From Fidelibacterota bacterium UBA6531 (GTDB lineage Bacteria; Fidelibacterota; Marinisomatia; Marinisomatales; TCS55), in NCBI GenBank assembly GCA_002436185.1, contig DJKX01000040.1:1-64000 (forward strand): a stretch of 64,000 nt of DNA, given 5' to 3'. This document shows, in pieces, positions 1-6,761 of the stretch (position 1 is its first letter; each line of letters begins with the position of its first letter). A model generated the notes under the pieces. That model worked only from the letters and a program-made list of their open reading frames with translations. It was not told the DNA's origin and ran no database searches. The position numbers and the translations under genes were made by a program.

Positions 1-360
1 ATCAGCCGTGATGGTATTTTCCATACTAATATTCCTGCTGGTTTGGAATTATTTACGGATTATGGTCTTTTAAGCGAAGTTCCTTATCAATATTCTTTTG
101 TGACGCGTTTAACAGATAATGATTCGACAAGCACTCCAGTATCTATTTCAGTCATTCCAATTGGTGGAGATTGTTTGCGCGGAGATGTAAATAAGGATCA
201 GATTATCAATATACTTGATGCAATCAATATTTTATTTTTCGTATTGGAATATGAAGAGGCCACAGTTGAAGATATTTGCGCAGCCGATATGGACTACGAT
301 AATGAATTGACAGTTGCGGATGTTTTACGCGTGGTGGATATTATACTGGGTCGGCCATAA
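1..360 (+). CDS. C-terminal end of a dockerin-like secreted protein (partial)
   Basis: The frame is open from the left edge, so this is the tail of a longer gene. The last 60 or so residues hold two 12-residue calcium loops of the dockerin F-hand type: DVNKDQIINILD and DMDYDNELTVAD, each with acidic or Asn residues at positions 1, 3, 5 and 12. Each is followed by a hydrophobic helix ending in a Gly. Duplicated loops of this kind define type I dockerins, which bind cohesin modules and tether secreted enzymes or surface proteins. No cohesin is visible in the window, so the partner is unknown. The protein stops 3 bases before the convergent TlpA-like gene. The dockerin call is firm; the function of the full protein cannot be judged. 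Confidence 0.8.
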   Translation: MSRDGIFHTNIPAGLELFTDYGLLSEVPYQYSFVTRLTDNDSTSTPVSISVIPIGGDCLRGDVNKDQIINILDAINILFFVLEYEEATVEDICAADMDYDNELTVADVLRVVDIILGRP

Positions 361-363
361 CAA

Positions 364-891
364 TTAAGGTTGTTGATCCTCGGCTATTAGATTGTTAATT
401 TTTTCAATCATAGCCTTGTATTCTTTTTCATCAAATAACCGTGTCAAGAAAACGATTTTCCCTGTTTTATCCAATACGATATTTCGGGTTACACCAGCTT
501 CTTTATGTGCAAATAATTGAAAGACCGCTGAACCTGGATCTAATGCAATGGGATAGGTGACCTTCATTTCTTCAATAAAGGGCTTAACCACTTCCAGCGG
601 TTCATCCTTATCAATTCCGATCAAAATGAATTCTTTTTCTTTGAATTGTTGCCAAACGTCTTTTTCTAAGTGGGGCATTTCCTTGCGGCAAACAGAGCAC
701 CAACTGGCGGTAAACTGCAGGACAGCTATTTTACCTTTCAGATCTTTTTTAGAGATCGTTGTCCCATCTACCATTTGTAAAGTGAAATCCGGGCAATCAT
801 CACCAACCTTTACAATATAACCTCGATCTTCCGGTTCAACAGCATTAAGAAATGACAGAAAAATTATTATACCTATAATTAGTTTATTCAT
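364..891 (-). CDS. TlpA/ResA-like thioredoxin-fold protein, exported
   Basis: A 175-residue thioredoxin-fold protein. An N-terminal hydrophobic segment (residues 3-17) looks like a signal peptide or anchor. The redox motif WCSVC (Cys65, Cys68) sits after the strand IAVLQFTAS, as in TlpA/ResA/AhpC-TSA periplasmic thiol-disulfide proteins, and a later [13 protein letters not shown] segment carries the usual cis-Pro region in altered form (Thr-Arg instead of Pro). The start at 891 is chosen because it overlaps the stop of the upstream beta-synthase gene as ATGA and has a GAGGG ribosome site about 9 bases upstream; the longer frame from 918 adds only non-signal residues. Probably cotranscribed with the upstream PLP enzyme. 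Likely an envelope reductase; the substrate is unknown. Confidence 0.85.
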   Translation of the reverse strand: MNKLIIGIIIFLSFLNAVEPEDRGYIVKVGDDCPDFTLQMVDGTTISKKDLKGKIAVLQFTASWCSVCRKEMPHLEKDVWQQFKEKEFILIGIDKDEPLEVVKPFIEEMKVTYPIALDPGSAVFQLFAHKEAGVTRNIVLDKTGKIVFLTRLFDEKEYKAMIEKINNLIAEDQQP

Positions 892-1841
892 TCTATGAAT
901 CCCTCTTTTTTCATCCATTCATCAGATATGAATTTGGAAAGATAATTCCGTACTCCATCGGGAAGTAAAACAAGGCATTTTTGCCCGGCCTGGAGATCTT
1001 TTGCTTTTTCCAGTGCAGCATACAGGGCAGAACCGCTGGAACCTCCACAAAGTAGGCCTTCTTCCCGTATAAGTCTCCGGGCGAGAACAAATGATTCCTT
1101 ATCAGCAGTTTTAACATATTCATCAACCAAATTATTATCCAACACATCTGGGAAAAAATCATATCCAATACCTTCTACTTGGTAAGGATATATTTCATCT
1201 CCACCGCCCAGGATTGAACCATATGGATCCGCTCCTACAATTTTGATACCGGGAATTTTCTCTTTCAATTTTTTTGCTACGCCTGTTATAGTTCCGCCGG
1301 TGCCCACACCCATAACGCACATATCGAGAGTGGTGCCAAAATCAGCCAGTATTTCTTCTGCTGTACCTTCGTAATGGGCATCGGGATTATCAGGGTTGGA
1401 ATATTGGTCTAAAATATGCGAATTGGGAATCTCTTCATGAAGCCTTTTGGAAACGCCAATATGGCTTTCCGGGGCATCCCAGGCCGCCTCGGTGGGTGTG
1501 CGGACAATTTCTGCGCCCAATGCTTCCAGGACGACTTGTTTTTCCATGCTCATCTTTTCGGGCATTACAATAATGCAGCGGTATCCTTTAACAGCAGCTG
1601 CCAAGGCAAGGCCGATCCCGGTATTACCTGATGTAGGTTCAATGATCGTATCACCTGCTTTAAGGCGTCCGGATTTTTCAGCATTTTCCATCATGCGGTA
1701 GCCTATACGGTCTTTTACTGATCCACCGGCATTAAAATACTCGCATTTGGCATACAACTCGCAATCAAGTTCCTTACCTATACTATTCAGTTTTACTGTC
1801 GGAGTATTTCCTATTGCATGTAAAATATTGTCTAAAATCAT
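888..1841 (-). CDS. PLP-dependent cystathionine beta-synthase/cysteine synthase family enzyme
   Basis: A 317-residue fold-type II PLP enzyme. The Schiff-base lysine is Lys43 in GGSVKDR, the PLP phosphate and substrate loops are EPTSGNTG and VGTGGTITG, and [12 protein letters not shown] supplies the pyridine-N serine. Several stretches ([40 protein letters not shown]) match, from memory, the catalytic core of eukaryotic cystathionine beta-synthase better than typical CysK. It lacks the N-terminal heme segment and the C-terminal CBS pair of animal enzymes, so it is about core length. It could make cysteine from O-acetylserine or cystathionine from serine plus homocysteine; sequence alone does not decide. 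A GAAAGGAC site lies just upstream of the start. It is the first gene of a two-gene unit with the TlpA-like protein. Confidence 0.88.
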   Translation of the reverse strand: MILDNILHAIGNTPTVKLNSIGKELDCELYAKCEYFNAGGSVKDRIGYRMMENAEKSGRLKAGDTIIEPTSGNTGIGLALAAAVKGYRCIIVMPEKMSMEKQVVLEALGAEIVRTPTEAAWDAPESHIGVSKRLHEEIPNSHILDQYSNPDNPDAHYEGTAEEILADFGTTLDMCVMGVGTGGTITGVAKKLKEKIPGIKIVGADPYGSILGGGDEIYPYQVEGIGYDFFPDVLDNNLVDEYVKTADKESFVLARRLIREEGLLCGGSSGSALYAALEKAKDLQAGQKCLVLLPDGVRNYLSKFISDEWMKKEGFIE

Positions 1842-1897
1842 TGGAGTCCTTTCAACAAATCTATTAAAACTGGTAAGTTAATGGGTCAAAACTTAAT

Positions 1898-1909
1898 GTA
1901 AATATTTAC
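1898..1909. promoter_or_regulatory. 12-bp palindrome in divergent promoter region
   Basis: GTAAATATTTAC is a perfect palindrome in the 79-base gap between the divergent PLP-synthase and fabG-like genes, 12 bases before the latter's start. It could be an operator, but short AT-rich palindromes also occur by chance. Confidence 0.25.
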
Positions 1910-1920
1910 GTTGAAAAGAA

Positions 1921-2655
1921 ATGAATCTGTTAAAAGATAAAATTTGTATAGTTACAGGCGGCGGCCACGGCATCGGCCGGGCAACAGCGGACACATTTAT
2001 TGATGCCGGCGCCACAGTTATTATTGCGGACTTTGATGATAAAACCGGTACAGCAACCGCCGATGATTTGGGCGAGCAATGCTCATTTGTTAACACAGAT
2101 GTCAGTAATACAGATAGTGTGCAAGAATTAGTGCAAACCGTAAAAGAACAGCATGGGCGAATCGACGTTTTGGTCAACAACGCCGGTATCCTTCAAGACC
2201 AGACGCTGGAGAAGATGGACGAAGACCAGTTTGACAGGGTATTGCAAGTTAATTTACGCGGGGTGTTTTTATGTACCAAATATGCTGCCGAGGTTATGCG
2301 CGAGCAAGGCAGTGGTGTTATTCTGAATGCGTCTTCAGTTGTAGCCCGGTTCGGGAATTTTGGTCAAACCAACTATGTAGCTGCCAAAGCCGGCCTGGAG
2401 GGCATGACCAAAGTATGGGCCCGGGAATTAGGAAAACATGGTATTCGTGTAAATGCCGTGGCACCCGGTTTCATCCAAACGGATATGACAGCCCAAATGC
2501 CGGAAAAGATCATCAAAATGATGGAAGATAAAGTACCCTTAAAACGCTGGGGCCAACCGGAAGAGGTGGCTAACCTTTATTGCTTTTTAGCAAGTGATGA
2601 TGCTGCTTATATAAGCGGAGCAGTTTTGCATATTGATGGCGGAGTGGTGGTTTAA
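1921..2655 (+). CDS. fabG: Short-chain dehydrogenase, 3-oxoacyl-ACP reductase (FabG) type
   Basis: A 244-residue classical SDR. The NAD(P)-binding motif TGGGHGIG is at residues 12-19, NNAG at 86-89, and the catalytic tetrad reads Asn111, Ser139, Tyr152 (in YVAAK) and Lys156. The C-terminus APGFIQTDM and ISGAVLHIDGG matches FabG-like enzymes, which reduce 3-oxoacyl-ACP to 3-hydroxyacyl-ACP in fatty acid synthesis. No other fab gene is adjacent, so it could instead be a PhaB-type or general SDR. It is monocistronic and followed after about 20 bases by a strong hairpin terminator. Family certain; substrate less so. Confidence 0.85.
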   Translation: MNLLKDKICIVTGGGHGIGRATADTFIDAGATVIIADFDDKTGTATADDLGEQCSFVNTDVSNTDSVQELVQTVKEQHGRIDVLVNNAGILQDQTLEKMDEDQFDRVLQVNLRGVFLCTKYAAEVMREQGSGVILNASSVVARFGNFGQTNYVAAKAGLEGMTKVWARELGKHGIRVNAVAPGFIQTDMTAQMPEKIIKMMEDKVPLKRWGQPEEVANLYCFLASDDAAYISGAVLHIDGGVVV

Positions 2656-2678
2656 AACCATTTAACATATTTGTACAA

Positions 2679-2708
2679 AAAAAGCCCCTTTATCCAAAGG
2701 GGCTTTTT
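2679..2708. terminator. Bidirectional rho-independent terminator
   Basis: A perfect 13-bp stem (AAAAAGCCCCTTT and its complement) with loop ATCC. The A-run on one side and T-run on the other let it serve both the fabG-like gene (+) and the convergent hsp20 gene (-). Confidence 0.92.
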
Positions 2709-2726
2709 ATATGAAAGAAGGAACCG

Positions 2727-3167
2727 TTACGAAATCTTAACTTCGTAACCTTTTGGTTTTACTTCTTCTGCTTTAGGCACTTCTACTGAAAGTATTCCGT
2801 CTTTAAAGCTGGCGGTAATTTTTTCTTCCAGGACTGTTTCCGGAAGATGAAATGAGCGCTGAAAACTGCCGTAACCTCTTTCGCGACGATGATATGAGCC
2901 ATTTTCTTCTTTATTTTCAAAAGCACGCTCACCGTTGATCTCCAGTGTACCGTCATTTACATTCACTTTGACGTTTTTCTTTTTGAGTCCCGGCAGGTCT
3001 GCAATGATGGTATATGCATCATCTGTTTCCCGGATGTCTACGGATGGCTGCCAATTCGTATTTCGAGTGGTAGCTGGTACATTCCAGCCATCATTGAAAA
3101 AGTCATCCAGCATGCGATCAACACCTGTTAAGAAATGCCTGTTTGGGTTCCATTTTACGAGTGTCAT
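2727..3167 (-). CDS. Small heat shock protein, Hsp20 family
   Basis: A 146-residue alpha-crystallin domain protein. The N-terminal arm (1-40) is followed by the crystallin fold from VDIRETDDAYTIIADLPG to the hallmark DGILSVEVPKAEE, and a short tail that includes PKGYEVKIS. Such proteins are ATP-independent holdases that bind unfolding proteins in the cytoplasm. Start supported by AGGAG 6 bases upstream. It is alone, ended by the shared terminator. The 276-base gap to the next gene carries no CIRCE element that I can see; an imperfect inverted repeat (CAGACC at 3272 and GGTCTG at 3300) is the only structure noted there. Confidence 0.95.
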   Translation of the reverse strand: MTLVKWNPNRHFLTGVDRMLDDFFNDGWNVPATTRNTNWQPSVDIRETDDAYTIIADLPGLKKKNVKVNVNDGTLEINGERAFENKEENGSYHRRERGYGSFQRSFHLPETVLEEKITASFKDGILSVEVPKAEEVKPKGYEVKIS

Positions 3168-3443
3168 AATAATCTCCTTTTTGTTAGTTAATTAATTTTC
3201 ACTTCTACTGGTTCAATCACCATGCCAAAGTCAGACTAGTGCCATATTGATCTCAACTATTGCACATCTGTCAGACCCAATGGAACCAATTGTCATACAG
3301 GTCTGTAAATATTGCAGAAACAAATCGCCCTGTCATTTCATTCCTCGCTATGATAAAAATCATTAGAATGAAAAAAGTATTTTTGTTCATCACAAATTAA
3401 TAGGTGTAATTTTGAATTCACTTTTAATGAAAAAATAGACATT

Positions 3444-4667
3444 ATGAGTAAACTAGCATTATTTGGCGGAAATCCTGTCCGTACTAAACCATTCCCTGAA
3501 TGGCCTCGGCCAACATCCGAATTGGGTGAAAGTGTCTTAAAAACGCTGCAAAATGAGAACTGGGGTGTGGGCAGCGATGCTATCTCACGCTTTGAAGACG
3601 CATTTGCGGCATTTCATGACGCAAAGTATTGTATAAGTACCAGCTCAGGTACAACAGCCTTGTGGGTGTCTCTAAAAGCAGCTGGCGTAAAAGCAGGGGA
3701 TGAAGTCATTATTCCGGCGTATACATTCATCGCCACTGCGTCTGCAGTGCTCATGGCCAATGCCGTTCCTGTGTTTGTGGATATTGATGAGAAAACTTTG
3801 AATATGGATCCGGAATTAATCGAAGCAGCCATTACAGAAAAGACAAAAGTCATCATGCCGGTTCATATTGCAGGAAATCCAGCGAACTTGGACAAGATTT
3901 GTGCTATTGGAAAACAGCATGATGTAGCAATAGTTGAAGATGGTGCACAAGCGCATGGTGCGCAGTGGAATGGTAAAAAAGTCGGCGCAATCGGAAAAGG
4001 CGGAATTTTCAGCTTTCAGACATCAAAAAACATGTCTGCAGGAGAAGGAGGCGCCATAATTACAAATGACGATGATTTTAAAGAAGCATGTTTTTCGTAT
4101 CATAATTGCGGCCGTGTGAGCGGAGGAGAGTGGTACGAGCATCAGCATCTCGGCGGAAATTTTAGATTAAATGCATTAGCAGCTTCCATGCTTATGGCAC
4201 AGTTGGAAACAATCGGTGCAGATATGGATCTCCGTGATAAAAATAAACAGTCCCTTGATGATGAATTGGCAAACATTGACGGCATTGATCTATTAGGTTC
4301 TTATGATCAGGCAACACGTTCCGCGCACCATTTATATATAGTGAAGTACAAAAAAGACGTATTTAGCGGCATCGATCGAGACGTTTTTTTTAAAGCCATG
4401 CAGGCGGAAGGTGTCTATACATATGCAGGCTACAGTCCTCTTTATAGAGAGAAATTGTTTGTGACTGACCCGGATGAATATCCATGGCTGAAAAACCGTG
4501 ATTATGCATCATTATCACTGCCGGTTACAGAACGAATTTGTGATGAAGAATCTGTTTGGCTTCAGCAAAGGCATTTATTAGGTAATGAAGATGATATTCA
4601 GGATATAGTGGATGCGTTTATAAAAGTAACAACTGCTTTAAAAAACGAACCGGAGTTATTTAGATAA
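3444..4667 (+). CDS. DegT/DnrJ/EryC1/StrS family PLP aminotransferase
   Basis: A 407-residue fold-type I aminotransferase of the sugar/AHBA family. Visible landmarks are the SSGTTAL phosphate loop (about 67-73), EDGAQAHGA with the PLP-pairing Asp166, and the lysine Lys195 in FQTSKNMSAGEGG. Members transfer an amino group from Glu or Gln to keto-sugars for lipopolysaccharide or glycan decoration, or act in related pathways. No other nucleotide-sugar gene is beside it, so the substrate is open. The 3' end overlaps the convergent glycosyltransferase gene by 8 bases, and no terminator separates the two. Confidence 0.88.
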   Translation: MSKLALFGGNPVRTKPFPEWPRPTSELGESVLKTLQNENWGVGSDAISRFEDAFAAFHDAKYCISTSSGTTALWVSLKAAGVKAGDEVIIPAYTFIATASAVLMANAVPVFVDIDEKTLNMDPELIEAAITEKTKVIMPVHIAGNPANLDKICAIGKQHDVAIVEDGAQAHGAQWNGKKVGAIGKGGIFSFQTSKNMSAGEGGAIITNDDDFKEACFSYHNCGRVSGGEWYEHQHLGGNFRLNALAASMLMAQLETIGADMDLRDKNKQSLDDELANIDGIDLLGSYDQATRSAHHLYIVKYKKDVFSGIDRDVFFKAMQAEGVYTYAGYSPLYREKLFVTDPDEYPWLKNRDYASLSLPVTERICDEESVWLQQRHLLGNEDDIQDIVDAFIKVTTALKNEPELFR

Positions 4668-5757
4668 ACGAAGCAAACAGTTCATCGTATACTGTCGCCA
4701 TTTTACTCCAATCATATTGCTCGGCAATGGATCTAATATTCGTTTTTCGAACCGAATCAATTTTTGTAATAACCAAATACAACTTATCATATAGATCATT
4801 TTCATCTTTGTAAATATGATCATCGTGCATTTCAACAGGAAGCAGTTCCGGATAGGTGAGTCTATTGGGCAGCAAAGGATACGTATTGCAATAGATTGCT
4901 TCCATTATGCTAATTCCAAAAAAGTCCTGGATATTGGTCACAGGCAGAATGTCTGCTTTCCATAACCATTGTGCATACTGGGAAAAATCTTCACAATAAC
5001 CAAAATGTAAGATCTGATCTTTTAGCTTCCTTTGAGTTTCATCAAAAATGGATGGTGTAGTTTTAAAATTTTCACCTAATACAACTAATTTGAAATCAAC
5101 ACCGTTATCATTCAGTTTAAACAATGTCTTAAAAAAGCTTTCTGGATTCTTATCATATTCCCAGCGATGATTCCATAAAATAAGAGGTGATCCGTCATAA
5201 TTCGTTTTATGTGCATCGAATGCAAGGAGATCAAGTCCTAATGGCAATACACTGCTTTTGTCTTCAATTATCTTTATTGAATTCAGTTCATTATTGTCTG
5301 GGAAATGCTTTAATAGTTTCTCTGATTCTTCAATAAACGATTTCTGATGATAACGAGAGTTAAATAAAACATGGTCAGCTGTTAACGCGGAGCTATAGTT
5401 AATAAATCCATACTGTTTATTGCGATCCTTTTGGACATCTCTATCAGTGGGAGACCAAGGATAGGACAACTGATTTTCATGGAAATAGATTGCAGTGGTG
5501 GTTGTTGAAGTTCGTTTACGAGTTAAACTTAAAAAAGTAGTCAGATCCAACATGTCAGTGGACAGAATTAAGTCTGGAGTTAAATCTGACTGATTAAAGA
5601 GTCTTGCCAATGTTACAGCGCCGCCATGCATACGCCATTTCCAAAATTGGCCTTTCATTTCCAAGATGTCAATATTATGTTGACTATTCTTTTGATAGTT
5701 TTTTGCCCATGATCTATGGGAGCCTGTAAAATAGGGATCAATGAGGAGAATATTCAT
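4660..5757 (-). CDS. Putative tRNA-queuosine alpha-mannosyltransferase-like glycosyltransferase (DUF3524)
   Basis: A 365-residue GT4-like enzyme. The N-terminal half matches, from memory, the DUF3524 region of the animal QTMAN/GTDC1 protein: start MNILLIDPYFTGSH, KWRMHGGAV at about 40-48, YFHENQLSYP at 91-100, then a QYGFIN segment and DHVLFNS. The C-terminal half is a GT-B nucleotide-sugar domain with ILWNHRWEYDKNPE and the terminal FFGISIMEAIYC segment bearing the acidic sugar-nucleotide residue. The animal enzyme adds mannose to queuosine-34 of tRNA-Asp in the cytosol; bacterial members are not characterised to my knowledge. No signal peptide. Overlaps the DegT gene tail to tail. An ordinary cytosolic glycosyltransferase remains the alternative. 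Confidence 0.72.
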   Translation of the reverse strand: MNILLIDPYFTGSHRSWAKNYQKNSQHNIDILEMKGQFWKWRMHGGAVTLARLFNQSDLTPDLILSTDMLDLTTFLSLTRKRTSTTTTAIYFHENQLSYPWSPTDRDVQKDRNKQYGFINYSSALTADHVLFNSRYHQKSFIEESEKLLKHFPDNNELNSIKIIEDKSSVLPLGLDLLAFDAHKTNYDGSPLILWNHRWEYDKNPESFFKTLFKLNDNGVDFKLVVLGENFKTTPSIFDETQRKLKDQILHFGYCEDFSQYAQWLWKADILPVTNIQDFFGISIMEAIYCNTYPLLPNRLTYPELLPVEMHDDHIYKDENDLYDKLYLVITKIDSVRKTNIRSIAEQYDWSKMATVYDELFASFI

Positions 5758-5783
5758 AAATTATGAAATAAAATTACAACGAG

Positions 5784-5811
5784 TATCGTAAGTACTTAAT
5801 ATATTACGATA
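5784..5811. repeat. 8-bp inverted repeat upstream of the glycosyltransferase
   Basis: TATCGTAA (5784-5791) and its exact complement TTACGATA (5804-5811) are separated by 12 AT-rich bases. It lies between the glycosyltransferase start codon and the tRNA-fragment copy, so it may be an operator for the former or a weak hairpin ending the tRNA/GIY-YIG transcript. Confidence 0.4.
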
Positions 5812-5821
5812 GCGATATTCA

Positions 5822-5869
5822 TGTGCTCGGGACTGGAGTCCCTGCCTGCCGACAGGCAGGGAACCAGCA
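5822..5869 (-). repeat. Second copy of the tRNA-Leu 3' end, interrupted
   Basis: Bases 5822-5840 are identical to 6117-6135 (19 bases), and 5861-5869 to 6136-6144 (9 bases). Together they reproduce the T-arm and acceptor 3' strand of tRNA-Leu plus two flanking bases. The copy begins one base past the stop codon of the GIY-YIG gene. It cannot fold as a tRNA because the 5' half is missing. Confidence 0.9.
5841..5860. repeat. 20-bp palindromic element inserted in the tRNA copy
   Basis: CCTGCCTGCCGACAGGCAGG has 8-bp arms and cleanly splits the tRNA-Leu T-arm sequence with nothing lost, so it was inserted after the tRNA end was duplicated. A near-identical 21-bp version lies at 62294-62314. It looks like a small interspersed palindromic repeat. 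Confidence 0.85.
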
Positions 5870-5870
5870 A

Positions 5871-6110
5871 TCAAAAGGCCTGATAATCTAACCATTCCCG
5901 ACCAATTCCGGATTTTAAGAATCGTTCTCTAGTAATTGCTTCGACACGAGTGTTAAACTCTTCATGATGAACTAAATGCCATGGTCTAAACGCTTTTGTT
6001 GATTTTACTTTTCCGTAATTATAATCATTCAGTCGGTCTGGTATATCTTTACAATGTCCTATATAACGATTGAAATTATTATGATTTCGAAGTACATATA
6101 CATAATACAT
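5871..6110 (-). CDS. GIY-YIG family nuclease, small single-domain
   Basis: A 79-residue protein that is a GIY-YIG domain and nothing more. YYVYVLRN supplies the first Tyr pair, RYIG (15-18) the YIG motif, Arg26 and the KSTK..RPWHLVH region follow, and Glu57 in TRVEAITRERFLKSG is the metal ligand. It resembles the short UPF0213/YhbQ class of putative endonucleases. The start at 6110 (MYYVYVL) is chosen; a longer frame from 6161 would translate the tRNA 3' half and is not credible. The start codon is only 8 bases past the tRNA-Leu discriminator and has no Shine-Dalgarno, so the message probably depends on tRNA transcription and 3' processing. DNA cleavage is the family activity; the target is unknown, although the tRNA sequence is an obvious candidate. 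Confidence 0.88.
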   Translation of the reverse strand: MYYVYVLRNHNNFNRYIGHCKDIPDRLNDYNYGKVKSTKAFRPWHLVHHEEFNTRVEAITRERFLKSGIGREWLDYQAF

Positions 6111-6118
6111 AAAATTTG

Positions 6119-6202
6119 TGCTCGGGACTGGAGTCGAACCAGCATGCCTGTTAGAGCACACGGACCTGAACCGTGCGTGTCTACCAATTTCACCACCCGA
6201 GC
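6119..6202 (-). tRNA. tRNA-Leu (CAG)
   Basis: On the minus strand the acceptor GCTCGGG pairs with CCCGAGC followed by discriminator A. The anticodon loop TTCAGGT gives CAG, the variable arm is long (type II) as in leucine tRNAs, and the T-arm contains GGTTCGACTCC. The length is 84 bases and CCA is not encoded. It is divergent from smpB and directly followed by the GIY-YIG gene. Confidence 0.95.
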
Positions 6203-6305
6203 ATAATAAATGCGGAGCAGTTTAATTGTATCTGTTAATTTTTTGCAAGGTTTAAACTTGTAACGCCATAACTAATTTTCCTATTTTAGCCGACGAAATT
6301 TGGAC

Positions 6306-6761
6306 ATGGATATCAAGGTTGTTGCACGAAATAAAAAAGCGTTCCACGATTACCACATTATTGATCGCTATGAAGCGGGAATTGAATTGCTGGGCAGCGA
6401 GGTAAAAAGCCTGCGCGAAGGCAGCTCAAACATCAAAGAATCATTTGTGATTATTCGGGAGGGCCAAGCGTTTCTAATGGGCATGCATATCGCACCCTAT
6501 TCGCATACGGGAATAGAAGGACATGATCCCTTGCGCAAGCGGCGATTACTTTTACATAAGCGTGAAATAAGTAAATTGCATAGCGGCACAGCAGAAAAAG
6601 GGCATACCATCGTTCCCTTATCTCTATATTTTGATAAAAATGGAAAAGCGAAAACAGAAATCGCTACCGTAAAAGGTAAAAGACAATATGACAAAAGAGA
6701 AGCGTTGAAGACAAAAGCAATCAAACGAGACACTGAAAGAGAAATGAGTAGAAGAAGATGA
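6306..6761 (+). CDS. smpB: SsrA-binding protein SmpB
   Basis: A 151-residue OB-fold protein that delivers tmRNA to stalled ribosomes for trans-translation. Diagnostic stretches are ARNKKAFHDYHI near the N-terminus, GIELLGSEVKSLREG, and the basic C-terminal tail KGKRQYDKREALK ending in Arg-rich residues that form a helix in the mRNA channel. The ATG at 6306 is preferred over a TTG two codons earlier because family members start close to this point. It heads a five-gene overlapping operon; its stop overlaps the tyrS start as ATGA. No ssrA gene was found in the window. Confidence 0.96.
   Translation: MDIKVVARNKKAFHDYHIIDRYEAGIELLGSEVKSLREGSSNIKESFVIIREGQAFLMGMHIAPYSHTGIEGHDPLRKRRLLLHKREISKLHSGTAEKGHTIVPLSLYFDKNGKAKTEIATVKGKRQYDKREALKTKAIKRDTEREMSRRR

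Larger units (their letters stand above)
5822..6116 (-). mobile_element. Candidate minimal tRNA-targeting cassette with a GIY-YIG gene
   Basis: The 28-base 3' terminus of tRNA-Leu (6117-6144) recurs at 5822-5869, where it is split by a 20-bp palindrome, and the only gene between the two copies is a 79-residue GIY-YIG nuclease. The layout intact tRNA, nuclease gene, duplicated tRNA 3' end is that of an element that inserts at a tRNA 3' end and leaves a direct repeat. The unit is 295 bp, or 275 bp without the palindrome. No integrase is present. Mobility is inferred from the direct repeat and has not been shown. Confidence 0.6.

Noticed and set aside
3168..3443. CIRCE or sigma-32 promoter for hsp20
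   Set aside because: Neither the CIRCE arms nor a CTTGAA/CCCCAT pair was found; the CAGACC/GGTCTG repeat has a 22-base spacer and is probably chance.
6111..6161. Longer start for the GIY-YIG gene inside tRNA-Leu
   Set aside because: The extra residues translate the tRNA 3' half; the family N-terminus begins at MYYVYVL (6110).
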